Source: a virus
IMG/VR virus record: IMGVR_UViG_3300032267_000311
Span: 1 to 27,532 of that record
Strand: one strand, 5' to 3'
Length of the DNA: 27,532 nt
Shown one piece after another: positions 14,075 to 21,592 of the stretch. A model generated the notes under the pieces. It ran no database searches. It saw only the letters and a program-made list of their open reading frames with translations, and had not been told where the DNA came from. A program made the translations under genes and the position numbers. The number at the start of each line of letters is the position of its first letter. The first letter of the stretch is position 1.

Positions 14075-15280
14075 ATGAGCTTGCATTCATGGGAGAAACT
14101 CCCACTAGATATGCGGATAACCGCAGTCAACATCGACTGCGCTAGGCATCCGAAGTTCGCGGTGATGGCGGGCGTGATCATGCTTGGTCAGAACAAGATC
14201 AAGCAGATCAAGACTGCCGCCACCAATGGCAGGGACGTTCACTACGGTGAGGAGTTCTCTAAGGGGCTGAACCGCAAGCAACTGCGGTACTTGGCGCTAC
14301 ATGAGAACGGTCACAAGGCGCTGATGCACTGCGTCTTGCCTATGTATAAACAACTCAACAAGAAGTATCCGAGGCTGACCAATCAGGCGCAGGACTACGT
14401 GATCAATGGGTGGATCGAGGAACTGGACCCCAACTTTGAGTTCGTGGAGCGCCCGTGTGATGGGCTGTGTGTAGACAAGCGGTTCGACGGGATGTCCTTC
14501 ATAGACATCATGAAGATACTGATCAAGGAAGCAGAGGAACGCGGCGACGACCCAACAGAAGACAAGGATGACGAGCATGACTTTGACGAACACATCGACG
14601 GCGACCAAGAGTTTGCGCCAGAGGAACAAGAGCAGATCAAGAAGGAGGTTGATAGCGCACTGCGTCAGGGCGAGTTCTTGGCGCGCAAGCTGGCCGGTAA
14701 AGGGTCGGGTGGCCGGGACATCTTTGGACTGGCGCAAGACCGGAGCACCAACTGGATCGACCCTATGCGGGAGTTCATCGAGGAGATGACTCGCGGGGAT
14801 GAGAACGGTCGGTTGATACCGCCCAACAAGCGCATGTTTGCAAGTGGCTACATCTTCCCATCACGCTACGACGAGACGGTCGGGGACTTGGTTATCGCAT
14901 GCGACACCTCCGGGTCTATGGGTCCGTACTACACGCTGATCTTCGGTGAGGTGGCGCGGATCTGTCAGGACACCAAGCCGCAGAGCGTACGTGTCCTGTG
15001 GTGGGACTCAGCAGTGTGTCACGACCAAGTGTTCAAGCCAGATGACTACGGCAGTATCGCTACGCTACTCAAGCCCAAGGGGGGCGGCGGCACCGATCCG
15101 CAGTGCGTGGTGGACTACATGAAAGCTAAAGAGATCAAGCCCAAGGCGATGATCTGGATCACAGACGGTTACATCGGTGGTGAACCGCACAACGAAGTGC
15201 CAGCGTTGTGGGGTGTGGTGGGGAACGATCACTTCGTTCCTCGGTTTGGCAAGTTAGTACGTATCCCAACGGAGCTTTGA
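14075..15280 (+). CDS. Metallopeptidase-like / VWA domain fusion protein
   Basis: The 401-residue protein from ATG 14075 (GGGAG 6 nt upstream; an in-frame TTG at 14048 is less likely) has two parts. Residues about 15-130 contain LALHENGHKALMH with HENGH (76-80), an HExxH zinc-binding motif as in the putative metallopeptidase domain of the DUF2201 type. An acidic linker (about 155-190, nearly all Asp/Glu) follows. Residues about 265-400 form a VWA domain with the MIDAS motif CDTSGSMG (276-283), the Thr of GGGGTD (340) and WITDG (361-365, D364). Both metal sites look intact. DUF2201-VWA proteins are typically encoded next to MoxR-type ATPases, as here, and probably form a complex with them. Whether it is an active protease is not known. 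Confidence 0.85.
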   Translation: MSLHSWEKLPLDMRITAVNIDCARHPKFAVMAGVIMLGQNKIKQIKTAATNGRDVHYGEEFSKGLNRKQLRYLALHENGHKALMHCVLPMYKQLNKKYPRLTNQAQDYVINGWIEELDPNFEFVERPCDGLCVDKRFDGMSFIDIMKILIKEAEERGDDPTEDKDDEHDFDEHIDGDQEFAPEEQEQIKKEVDSALRQGEFLARKLAGKGSGGRDIFGLAQDRSTNWIDPMREFIEEMTRGDENGRLIPPNKRMFASGYIFPSRYDETVGDLVIACDTSGSMGPYYTLIFGEVARICQDTKPQSVRVLWWDSAVCHDQVFKPDDYGSIATLLKPKGGGGTDPQCVVDYMKAKEIKPKAMIWITDGYIGGEPHNEVPALWGVVGNDHFVPRFGKLVRIPTEL

Positions 15281-15282
15281 TT

Positions 15283-16179
15283 ATGGACATGAGTATCCCT
15301 CGCTACAACCTCGACACCTGTTCAGTACTGGTGGAGTTCAACGCCAGTGTGTGGACAGCACGCAAGCTGGACAAGTCTACGACTGAGGAGGTTGTTACCA
15401 ACAAGAACGCGGCGGCTAAGGATGCCGCACGTGTGAACAAGAACCTGCTGGCCGGGCGCACAGAACTGGATAAGATTCAGCAGATCGTGAGCGCGGCGCG
15501 CGCATACCTTAACGACAACACCTTGCCGTGGTCTAACAACGGACAGCGCATGCTTCCACAGGCTAGGTTTATGGAGGTGGACAAGAAGCTGACCGAGTAC
15601 GGTGATCTGTTCTGGGCAGAGGTGAAACCGTTCATCGACATCTACCCGACGCTAATCGTGGCGCAAGCCATGGCTCTCGGAGATATGTTCAAGCGGCAAG
15701 ACTACCCAACACAGGCTGACATCTCGCAACGCTTTGCTTTCTGTGTGAACTACCTGCCAGTACCCACGGCGGGTGACTTCCGTATTGACGTAGGCAACGC
15801 CGCGATGAACGAAGCCCGTGATGCGTGGTCGAAACGGCTTGAGAAGCTCACAGCGGAGCGGGTTGACAATGCCATGGCAGACGTTCGTGCTCGCCTTGGC
15901 GACCATCTCAAGCGTATGTCAGATAGGTTGACAACAGACATCGTGGATGGAGAACCGAAAGCTCGCAGGATCTACGATTCTGTGGTTGACGGCGCGTTAG
16001 AATTATGCGATGTTGTCAAAGCTTTGAATGTAGTACAAGATCCGAGCCTAGAAGCTGCGCGGTATTCGCTGGAGTGCGCCCTGATTGGGGTCACGCCTGA
16101 CGAGTTGCGCAAGAATGAGTATGTGCGTGAAGGTACCAAGAAGGCAGTCGATGCCATCTTGGAACAGTTTAATTTCTAA
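15283..16179 (+). CDS. DUF3150-like protein of the MoxR/VWA cassette
   Basis: The 298-residue protein starts MDMSIPRYNLDTCSVLVEFN at 15283 (GGAG 8 nt upstream, 2 nt after the VWA stop). ASVWTARKLDKSTTEEV (about 21-37) followed by long helices, a PWSNNGQRMLP region (about 85-95), and RFAFCVNYLPVP (about 150-161) resemble DUF3150 proteins, which I recall beside MoxR and VWA genes in bacteria and phages. The rest is alpha-helical with several conserved-looking Trp and Phe. It has no enzyme motif. I infer it is the third member of the ATPase-VWA system, perhaps an adaptor or target. The family name is from memory, and a search might give another. Confidence 0.6.
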   Translation: MDMSIPRYNLDTCSVLVEFNASVWTARKLDKSTTEEVVTNKNAAAKDAARVNKNLLAGRTELDKIQQIVSAARAYLNDNTLPWSNNGQRMLPQARFMEVDKKLTEYGDLFWAEVKPFIDIYPTLIVAQAMALGDMFKRQDYPTQADISQRFAFCVNYLPVPTAGDFRIDVGNAAMNEARDAWSKRLEKLTAERVDNAMADVRARLGDHLKRMSDRLTTDIVDGEPKARRIYDSVVDGALELCDVVKALNVVQDPSLEAARYSLECALIGVTPDELRKNEYVREGTKKAVDAILEQFNF

Positions 16180-16191
16180 GGAGTGTTTACC

Positions 16192-16746
16192 ATGCAAGAC
16201 ATAGCAACTGCCCTCAAGTCCGCAATCAACCAGTGGGAGATCGTTAAAGAGATCAACCCACCAAGGATAGAAAAAGAAACCGTTGTACAGCATGTTCAGT
16301 TGAGCGGCGCAGCACCCACGGCAAAGCAACCCGTAGCACACACCATCTTTAATTATGTTCGGGACAACCCGGGCATGACGGCTGCGCAGTACACGGACAA
16401 GCTATCCGAGAAGGGGTTGATCCGTGGGTCTGTCAGTTCGTATCTGTACCAGATGATCAGCTACAACTTGCTCTACGCTGATGCAGACAAGAAGCTGCAT
16501 ACGAAACACAAGGAGTACAAGACAGTAAAGCAACTGCCCAAGAAGACGAAGCCGCCCACCCAGCGCAAGGCGAAGCCCGCACCAGCGCCAACACCCAAGC
16601 CTGCGGCAACTCCCGCTCCAGTCTCTGCGCCCGTGCCAGCAACACGTAGCACAGCACAGCAAGAGGTGGAGAACATCTTGTCCACGCTGAACATCCGCAC
16701 GGCGCGGCTGTTACTTGAGAATCTTACCGACATCTTTGACAGGTGA
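16192..16746 (+). CDS. Winged-helix-like protein with Pro/Ala linker
   Basis: The 184-residue product begins MQDIATALKSAINQWEIVKE; TAAGGAG lies 8 nt upstream of ATG 16192. Residues about 50-100 (HTIFNYVRDNPGMTAAQYTDKLSEKG ... SSYLYQMISYNLLYAD, written here in part) look like a winged helix-turn-helix. Residues about 105-150 are a Pro/Ala/Lys-rich flexible linker, and the C-terminus (about 155-184) is a short helix, NIRTARLLLENLTDIFD. This DNA-binding head, long linker and terminal interaction helix layout occurs in phage regulatory and replication proteins. It directly follows the DUF3150-like gene and might link the cassette to DNA. The function is inferred. Confidence 0.65.
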   Translation: MQDIATALKSAINQWEIVKEINPPRIEKETVVQHVQLSGAAPTAKQPVAHTIFNYVRDNPGMTAAQYTDKLSEKGLIRGSVSSYLYQMISYNLLYADADKKLHTKHKEYKTVKQLPKKTKPPTQRKAKPAPAPTPKPAATPAPVSAPVPATRSTAQQEVENILSTLNIRTARLLLENLTDIFDR

Positions 16747-16749
16747 CAT

Positions 16750-17025
16750 ATGCTTGAAGAACATGTACCAGTAATACGTGACTATCCTGCGTGCTTTGAT
16801 TCCGGTGCCGAGTACGGGCGCTGGTTACAGATGGCGCGGCATAGTCCTCCCACCCCGGGACATAGCTACTGTGAAGACTGCACGATTGAGTATCAGACAA
16901 AGATGATCACGCAAAGTCGGTGCGGGTTCCCAAGTACTTTGTTCATAAACAATGTGGGTATGCGTAGCGCAGAAGCTATCCACAAGTTGACTGGTCGTCG
17001 CCCATATCATAGGAACACCAAATGA
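16750..17025 (+). CDS. Hypothetical protein with Cys motif, 91 aa
   Basis: The product starts MLEEHVPVIRDYPACFDSGA and has a short cysteine cluster YCEDCTIEYQTKMITQSRCG (about 40-59), giving CxxC and a third Cys 13 residues on, perhaps with the Cys or His nearby completing a metal site. A C-terminal basic end HKLTGRRPYHRNTK follows. I have seen similar short CEDC proteins in aquatic phages but know no function. Its start is 3 nt after the previous stop, and its stop overlaps the DUF3310 start by 4 nt (ATGA). Confidence 0.6.
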   Translation: MLEEHVPVIRDYPACFDSGAEYGRWLQMARHSPPTPGHSYCEDCTIEYQTKMITQSRCGFPSTLFINNVGMRSAEAIHKLTGRRPYHRNTK

Positions 17026-17294
17026 TTTATGCACACACAGGTGAAAGCCTCAAGACATCTATTATGGTTGACGACCCAGTAACGAAGCCCAAACACTACA
17101 CGTTTGGGTACTTTGAAGTCATTGATGTGTTGCAGGATTGGTTCCCAAAGAACCCGTTGCTGTGGCAGGTTGGCAAGTACATTGCCCGGGCTGACCACAA
17201 GGGCAAGCCGCTGGAGGATCTACGCAAGGCACGGTTCTATCTTGAGCGCGAGATAGAACGACGCGAAGAACTTTCCAAGAACTCCAAAACGTAG
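17022..17294 (+). CDS. DUF3310 protein (T7 gp1.7-related)
   Basis: The 90-residue product carries the DUF3310 signature: PVTKPKHYTFG (19-29), FEVIDVLQDWF (31-41), NPLLWQVGKYIARADHKGK (44-62) and LEDLRKARFYLEREI (64-78). T7 gp1.7, a nucleotide kinase, has this domain; in many phages the function is not proven. It probably works in nucleotide metabolism for phage DNA synthesis, consistent with DNA polymerase downstream. The ATG at 17022 follows AGGAA by 8 nt and overlaps the preceding stop. An internal ATG at residue 15 would keep the whole domain but has no ribosome-binding site. Confidence 0.82.
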   Translation: MIYAHTGESLKTSIMVDDPVTKPKHYTFGYFEVIDVLQDWFPKNPLLWQVGKYIARADHKGKPLEDLRKARFYLEREIERREELSKNSKT

Positions 17295-17373
17295 CCGACG
17301 CTGCATCTCGGACGGTGCTCACACGCGGCTTGTATATCTTGTGTGTCCCGTTAGGGGGCGGGGTTGTCGGCTA
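17292..17373 (+). ncRNA. Possible branched structured RNA in gene gap
   Basis: In the 164-nt gap between the DUF3310 and VRR-NUC genes, TAGCCGAC (17292-17299) pairs perfectly with GTCGGCTA (17366-17373) and encloses two smaller stems, CACAC (17320-17324)/GTGTG (17341-17345) and CCCG (17347-17350)/CGGG (17359-17362). The outline resembles a cloverleaf, but there is no TTCGA T-loop or D-loop pattern, so I do not call a tRNA. It may be a processing or regulatory element. Confidence 0.3.
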
Positions 17374-17458
17374 GGAAGATTGGACCCTGCCCTCACTCCC
17401 TTACCGCGAACCGAGGGGGCGCGGAATATACATTCCCCCCTCACTAATTGGAGCAATG

Positions 17459-17755
17459 ATGACAACGCCTGAAGCCAAGGTTAAAAAGAACATACGCGCA
17501 ATACTCGATGCGGCGGGGGCGTACTACGCCATGCCCATAGGTAGCGGCTACGGAAACGCAGGAGTGCCTGACTTCCTTGTGTGTTGCAACGGACGGTTCA
17601 TTGGCATCGAAGCCAAAGCCGGGACAAACAAGGCAACCGCATTGCAAGAGAAGAATATCCAAAAGATATTTGACGCAGGTGGTATTGCGCTGGTCATTAA
17701 CGAACACACCATACCCGATCTTCAGGAGCTAATTAAATGGACGATGAAACTATAA
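17459..17755 (+). CDS. VRR-NUC domain nuclease
   Basis: The 98-residue product is a minimal VRR-NUC (PD-(D/E)XK superfamily) nuclease: early Glu in TPEAKVKK (E5), GVPDFLVCCNG (G36, D38), FIGIEAKAG (E51, K53) and LQEKNIQKI (Q63). The stand-alone form is common in phages and is thought to act on branched DNA or recombination intermediates. GGAG is 5 nt before ATG 17459 and only 2 nt before the in-frame ATG at 17456, so I prefer the former. It opens the polymerase gene cluster; the gap before it is the largest within this part, so a promoter may precede it. Confidence 0.85.
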   Translation: MTTPEAKVKKNIRAILDAAGAYYAMPIGSGYGNAGVPDFLVCCNGRFIGIEAKAGTNKATALQEKNIQKIFDAGGIALVINEHTIPDLQELIKWTMKL

Positions 17756-17979
17756 CGTCAGCAGTACGTAACGCCACACATTTGGCCGCTCTTGTTAAGA
17801 GTTGCATCACTCCCGAAGAGAATGCGAAGGGGGTGTTTCTTTATAACAAGGACGGGCAGCTAGCCATCCTCACGTTTAACGCAGGCCCAGTAGATGTGTT
17901 CAACATGGCGGCACATACGGCACACGTTATAGATAAGTCAATCCACGCAGACATGCCACCAAGGGAGATGTTCAATTGA
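17737..17979 (+). CDS. Hypothetical protein, 80 aa
   Basis: I do not recognise this protein. It reads MDDETITSAVRNATHLAALV, then a beta-type segment KGVFLYNKDGQLAILTFNAG (about 31-50) and an acidic or neutral tail ending PPREMFN. It overlaps the VRR-NUC gene by 19 nt, with AGGAG 9 nt upstream of its ATG inside that gene, and overlaps the polymerase start by 4 nt. The coupling implies co-expression with DNA polymerase. No catalytic or metal-binding motif is visible. Confidence 0.62.
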   Translation: MDDETITSAVRNATHLAALVKSCITPEENAKGVFLYNKDGQLAILTFNAGPVDVFNMAAHTAHVIDKSIHADMPPREMFN

Positions 17980-19931
17980 ACATAGTAACAATAGACTTTG
18001 AGACGAGATGGGACAGCAAGGAGTACACACTATCCAAACTCACGACAGAAGAGTATATTAGGGACCCCCGTTTCAAAGCATTCGGTGCTTGCCTACATGA
18101 GTATGGATCAGATGACCCCGTTCGTTGGTACAACGGCGACGACTTGCGTGAAGCCCTTGCCCAGTACGACTGGACCAAGACAGCAATCCTTGCGCACAAC
18201 GCGCAGTTCGATGTCGCCATCCTTGGGTGGAAATACAACTGTCACCCAGCTTTTATCCTTGACACGCTCAGCATGGCGCGTGCCCTGCGTGGAGTCGAGC
18301 AAGGTAACTCACTCGCAAAGCTAGCGGCTGACTTCCGCCTGCCCCCAAAGGGCAGGGCGGTGCACGACACGAACGGATTGCAAGAGATCACGCCTGAGAT
18401 CGAGGCCGAGCTAGCGGCGTACTGCGCACACGATGTGGAGTTGTGCGAGGCAATCTTTGAACGCCTGTCAGTTAACTATCCAGCCAAGGAGTTGCGTCTG
18501 ATCGACATGACTCTGCGCATGTACACACGCCCCATGCTGTTGCTTGACGGCGGCATGTTAATCAATGCAATCAGCCAAGAGTCCAGCTATCGGACTGAAC
18601 TACTGGAGAGACTCAATGTTAAAGAGGAAGACCTTGCGTCGAACCAGAAGTTTGCATCGCTATTGGAGAGTGTTGGGGTTGAACCACCGCACAAACTTAG
18701 TAAGACAACTGGTAAACAGACGCTCGCTCTTGCTAAGACGGACGCCCTCTTTCAAGCGATACTTAATGGTGAGAATGAACCGGCTGCTCTACTCTGCGAA
18801 GCCCGACTTAAAGTAAAGTCAACGAGCGAACGCACCCGAGCACAACGGTTCTCGGACATCAGTAGACGCGGCGCTCTGCCTGTGCCGCTCAGCTATTACG
18901 GTGCGGCAACGGGACGGTGGACTGCGAGCAAGGGGTCCGCTATCAACATGCAGAACCTCAAGCGCGGGTCGTTCTTGCGCCGTGCAATCATGGCACCGGA
19001 GGGGTATCAGTTAGTAGTCGGTGACCTATCTCAGATCGAGCCGCGTGTGCTGGCGTGGCTAGCTGACTACCAAGATATGCTGGACATCTTCCGCTCTGGC
19101 GCTGATCCGTACGCACAGTTCGGGGCGCAGATGTTTCGTATCCCGGGCATGACCAAGGAGTCGCACCCTGACCTGCGCCAGTCTGCCAAGTCTGCGCTGC
19201 TTGGGTGTGGGTACGGGTTGGGCTGGCAGTCGTTTGCTTCTCAGCTAATGGTTGGGTTCCTTGGCGCGCCGCCTGTACGGTACGACAAGAAATTTGCCAA
19301 GTCCTTGGGCGTTGATACGGAATACATTGGCAAGTTCCTGCTGTGGAAAGACAACACAGAAAAATTAGACAAGATTCCACGTGTCTGTAGCGACTTAGAG
19401 ATACTAACGCATGCCGTAGCAAGCAAGATGATCATCGACACGTACCGTGCTACTGCATGGCCGGTCAAAGCGTTCTGGGATATGTGTACAGAACTACTGG
19501 GGTCTTCGTTGTACGGCGGCGAGCCGTACACACACAAGTGTCTGACGTTTGAGAAGGAAGCAATCTTACTTCCCAACCGGATGTACATACGCTATAATGA
19601 CCTCAAACAAGTAGCGGACGATGAGGAAGGTCGCTTGCAATGGGTCTATGGCCCGGACGAGACCAAGCTCTACGCAGGGAAGATTACGAACAACGTCACG
19701 CAAGCATTGGCTCGCATCGTGATGACTGACGGCATGCTGCGCGTAGCTAAACGCTACCCAGTTGTCGGGACAGTTCACGATGAGTTGATCTGCGTGGTGC
19801 CGGACTCTGAGGTTGATGAAGCCAAGGCGTGGGTCTTGGAACAGATGACCGTGGAGCCTAGCTATATGCCGGGGATACCTCTGGCCGCTGACGTTGGCGC
19901 ACACCGTCGATATGGGGATGCAAAGAAGTGA
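17976..19931 (+). CDS. Family A DNA polymerase with 3'-5' exonuclease
   Basis: The 651-residue replicative polymerase begins at TTG 17976, because GGGAG lies 8 nt upstream and no ATG exists in frame before residue 178. Exonuclease motifs: Exo I IDFETRWD (6-13), Exo II LAHNAQFD (72-79), Exo III YCAHDVEL (149-156). Polymerase motifs: A VVGDLSQIEPR (347-357, D350), B RQSAKSALLGCGYG (401-414, K405, Y413), C VGTVHDELI (597-605, H601-D602-E603). All catalytic residues are present. There is no 5' nuclease domain, as usual for phage enzymes. The position equal to E. coli Pol I Phe762 (K+4 in motif B) is Leu409. It will copy the phage genome together with the helicase, SSB and primase downstream. Confidence 0.96.
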   Translation: MNIVTIDFETRWDSKEYTLSKLTTEEYIRDPRFKAFGACLHEYGSDDPVRWYNGDDLREALAQYDWTKTAILAHNAQFDVAILGWKYNCHPAFILDTLSMARALRGVEQGNSLAKLAADFRLPPKGRAVHDTNGLQEITPEIEAELAAYCAHDVELCEAIFERLSVNYPAKELRLIDMTLRMYTRPMLLLDGGMLINAISQESSYRTELLERLNVKEEDLASNQKFASLLESVGVEPPHKLSKTTGKQTLALAKTDALFQAILNGENEPAALLCEARLKVKSTSERTRAQRFSDISRRGALPVPLSYYGAATGRWTASKGSAINMQNLKRGSFLRRAIMAPEGYQLVVGDLSQIEPRVLAWLADYQDMLDIFRSGADPYAQFGAQMFRIPGMTKESHPDLRQSAKSALLGCGYGLGWQSFASQLMVGFLGAPPVRYDKKFAKSLGVDTEYIGKFLLWKDNTEKLDKIPRVCSDLEILTHAVASKMIIDTYRATAWPVKAFWDMCTELLGSSLYGGEPYTHKCLTFEKEAILLPNRMYIRYNDLKQVADDEEGRLQWVYGPDETKLYAGKITNNVTQALARIVMTDGMLRVAKRYPVVGTVHDELICVVPDSEVDEAKAWVLEQMTVEPSYMPGIPLAADVGAHRRYGDAKK

Positions 19932-20224
19932 TACCTGACAACGTACTGATAGGAAGCAAACTGTACACGGTGCACGTGCTCGATCATCTAAAGCATGATC
20001 ACCTTGGGTATATCGACTATGACAAACAAACAATTGAGGTGTCACGCTACCGATTCGACAACACAGAAGTAAGCCCCAAAGAACTGGAGCATGCGTTCTG
20101 GCATGAGGTCACACACGGAATCCTTAAAGACATGCACCACAAACTAGAGAGCAACGAGAAGTTCGTTGACGCCTTTGGCCTACGGCTAGCGCATATCCAG
20201 CGTTGGTTGCGGGGTGAGAGATGA
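19928..20224 (+). CDS. Small HExxH zincin-like protein
   Basis: The 98-residue product contains EHAFWHEVTHGILKDM with a full HExxH motif (H59-E60-V-T-H63) and a possible third ligand about 14 residues later (NEKFVDAFG, E77), as in small ImmA/IrrE- or SprT-like metallopeptidases. It starts at GTG 19928, whose GTGA overlaps the polymerase stop, and its stop overlaps the next ATG. Phage proteins of this type are common beside replication genes; their targets are rarely known. Its size leaves little room beyond the active-site helices and the N-terminal beta-hairpin (GYIDYDKQTIEVSRYRFD). Protease activity is plausible but unproven. Confidence 0.75.
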   Translation: MIPDNVLIGSKLYTVHVLDHLKHDHLGYIDYDKQTIEVSRYRFDNTEVSPKELEHAFWHEVTHGILKDMHHKLESNEKFVDAFGLRLAHIQRWLRGER

Positions 20225-20886
20225 AGCCGGTAACGTGGAGCCACTCAAGTCTCAAGGACTATGAGGGTTGTGCTCGCCGCTATCACGAGATCAAAGTGCT
20301 CAAGAACTACCCGTTCCAAGAGACAGAAGCCACACGATACGGCACAGAGTTGCACAAGGCGGCTGAGTTATACGTATCTAAGGGAACGGAACTGCCGCCT
20401 CAGTTCAACTTTGTTCAACCAACACTCGACGCACTGCTGACCAAGACTGGACGCAAGCTGCCCGAGTATGAGATGGCGCTGACTGTTGAGCTAAACCCGT
20501 GCCGCTGGTCTGCTGACAACATGTGGGTGCGTGGCATTGCTGACTTGCTAATCATTGACGACGACAACTTGACGGCGTGGATCGTTGACTACAAGACAGG
20601 CAACAACAAGTACCCTGATTTAGATCAGCTAAAGCTGATGTCGTTGCTTGTGTTCGCGCACTTCCCACACATACGCAAGGTCAACTCGGCTCTGCTATTT
20701 GTTGTCAAGAACGACATGAAGACTTTAGTCATGCGCCGGGACGACATCGAGCCAGAGTGGTGGGAGTACAGGCTACGTGTCGCCAAGCTGGAGGCGTCAT
20801 TTGCCAATGATGTGTGGAATCCAACGCGCACTCCGCTCTGCGGTTGGTGCGCGGTTAAGTCGTGCGAGTTCAACCCTAAACACTAA
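20221..20886 (+). CDS. Cas4/RecB-like PD-(D/E)XK nuclease
   Basis: The 221-residue protein is a PD-(D/E)XK exonuclease-like enzyme. Motifs are YGTELHKAAE (H45), GIADLLIID (D108), IVDYKTG (D123, K125) and QLKLMSLLVF (Q136). Four cysteines, one near the N-terminus (YEGCARRY, C17) and three near the end (LCGWCAVKSC, C207, C210, C215), are arranged as in Cas4 and AddB, where they bind a 4Fe-4S cluster. There is no helicase domain. It probably processes DNA ends in recombination or replication. It follows the zincin gene with a 4-nt overlap. No cas1 or CRISPR array is nearby, so a CRISPR role is not indicated. Confidence 0.87.
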   Translation: MKPVTWSHSSLKDYEGCARRYHEIKVLKNYPFQETEATRYGTELHKAAELYVSKGTELPPQFNFVQPTLDALLTKTGRKLPEYEMALTVELNPCRWSADNMWVRGIADLLIIDDDNLTAWIVDYKTGNNKYPDLDQLKLMSLLVFAHFPHIRKVNSALLFVVKNDMKTLVMRRDDIEPEWWEYRLRVAKLEASFANDVWNPTRTPLCGWCAVKSCEFNPKH

Positions 20887-20895
20887 GGAGTATGT

Positions 20896-21156
20896 ATGAA
20901 GAACAAAATGTCTGAAGCTTGGCGTGAGTGGTGGGCAATTACTCACGGTAAAAACACCCCGGCGGGTAGCTACAACCCCCTAGAAGCACACATGTATGAG
21001 GCGTGGGTCGCGGCTTGGGATGCGGCAGATAAACAATCTCAAGTTGAGATCACGCACCTCAAAGAACAGTTGCTTAGAGCTAACACAAACGATGGCGCAT
21101 ACAAAGCGGCGTTCTTGGCCGGTCAGATGACGGCACGAGGTGGGAGTTGGAAGTGA
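20896..21156 (+). CDS. Hypothetical protein, 86 aa
   Basis: I do not recognise a defined family. The product starts MKNKMSEAWREWWAITHGKN and has EAHMYEAWVAAWDAADKQSQ (about 32-51), followed by a charged helix. Short proteins with a repeated EAW/AAW pattern, where a helix is amphipathic and Trp-rich, are common in phage accessory regions. AAGGAG lies 7 nt before the ATG. It overlaps the start of the next gene by 4 nt. It opens a set of seven or eight small genes between the nuclease and the helicase genes. Confidence 0.65.
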   Translation: MKNKMSEAWREWWAITHGKNTPAGSYNPLEAHMYEAWVAAWDAADKQSQVEITHLKEQLLRANTNDGAYKAAFLAGQMTARGGSWK

Positions 21157-21392
21157 TTGACGATCTATCAGCACAAAACCCTGCGTCTTGTATCAATAGA
21201 TCAGACATCATCCGCATGGCGCGGGAGGCTGGGGTGTATACCGCGCATACAGAGTTGACGCTAATAGCGGGGCTGGAACGCTTCGCCGCCATTGTCGCCG
21301 CGCATGAGCGGGAGGAGTGCGCCAAAATAGCGTTTAACGCCAAGACATACATCGAAGCTGCCGCCGCTATCCGCGCAAGGGGAGAGAAATGA
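21153..21392 (+). CDS. Hypothetical protein with GTG start, 79 aa
   Basis: I do not recognise this protein as a named family, though ITRSDIIRMAREAG-type sequences are common in phage accessory proteins; here the segment is NRSDIIRMAREAGVYTAHTE (about 15-34). A helix ERFAAIVAAHEREECAKIA follows (about 40-58), and the C-terminus is Ala-rich. The GTG at 21153 has GGGAG 6 nt upstream and overlaps the previous stop (GTGA); a TTG at 21147 touches the ribosome-binding site. The stop overlaps the next ATG. Confidence 0.65.
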   Translation: MIDDLSAQNPASCINRSDIIRMAREAGVYTAHTELTLIAGLERFAAIVAAHEREECAKIAFNAKTYIEAAAAIRARGEK

Positions 21393-21592
21393 AACACTGC
21401 TGGTCCAAGAAACTATATTACGTCTGTTGTCGTTGGATTGATTACCCCAAAGGCGGCGGCAGAAACTTTATTGCAACCAAACATTTAGGTCGTGCGCGGT
21501 ATTACGCCAAGCGTTTAAAGCTTAAAGAACGGCAAATTGATGTATGGGAAAAGGGTAAGAAAAAATATGTTTTGCAAGGGAGTTGGCTATGA
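21389..21592 (+). CDS. Hypothetical basic protein, 67 aa
   Basis: I do not recognise this protein. It begins MKHCWSKKLYYVCCRWIDYP and is strongly basic with many Lys, Arg and Tyr; Cys residues 4, 13 and 14 do not form a clear zinc motif. Its start overlaps the preceding stop by 4 nt, with GGGGAGA upstream. Its own stop overlaps ATG 21589 of a very short frame. Basicity suggests binding to nucleic acid or to an acidic partner. Confidence 0.6.
   Translation: MKHCWSKKLYYVCCRWIDYPKGGGRNFIATKHLGRARYYAKRLKLKERQIDVWEKGKKKYVLQGSWL

Noticed and set aside
17292-17373. tRNA gene
   Set aside because: It lacks the GTTCGA T-loop, the D-loop GG and a regular 5-bp anticodon stem with a 7-nt loop.
20221-20886. 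CRISPR-associated role for the Cas4-like nuclease
   Set aside because: No cas1/cas2 genes and no spaced repeat array are present; the four-cysteine nuclease is a usual phage recombination gene.
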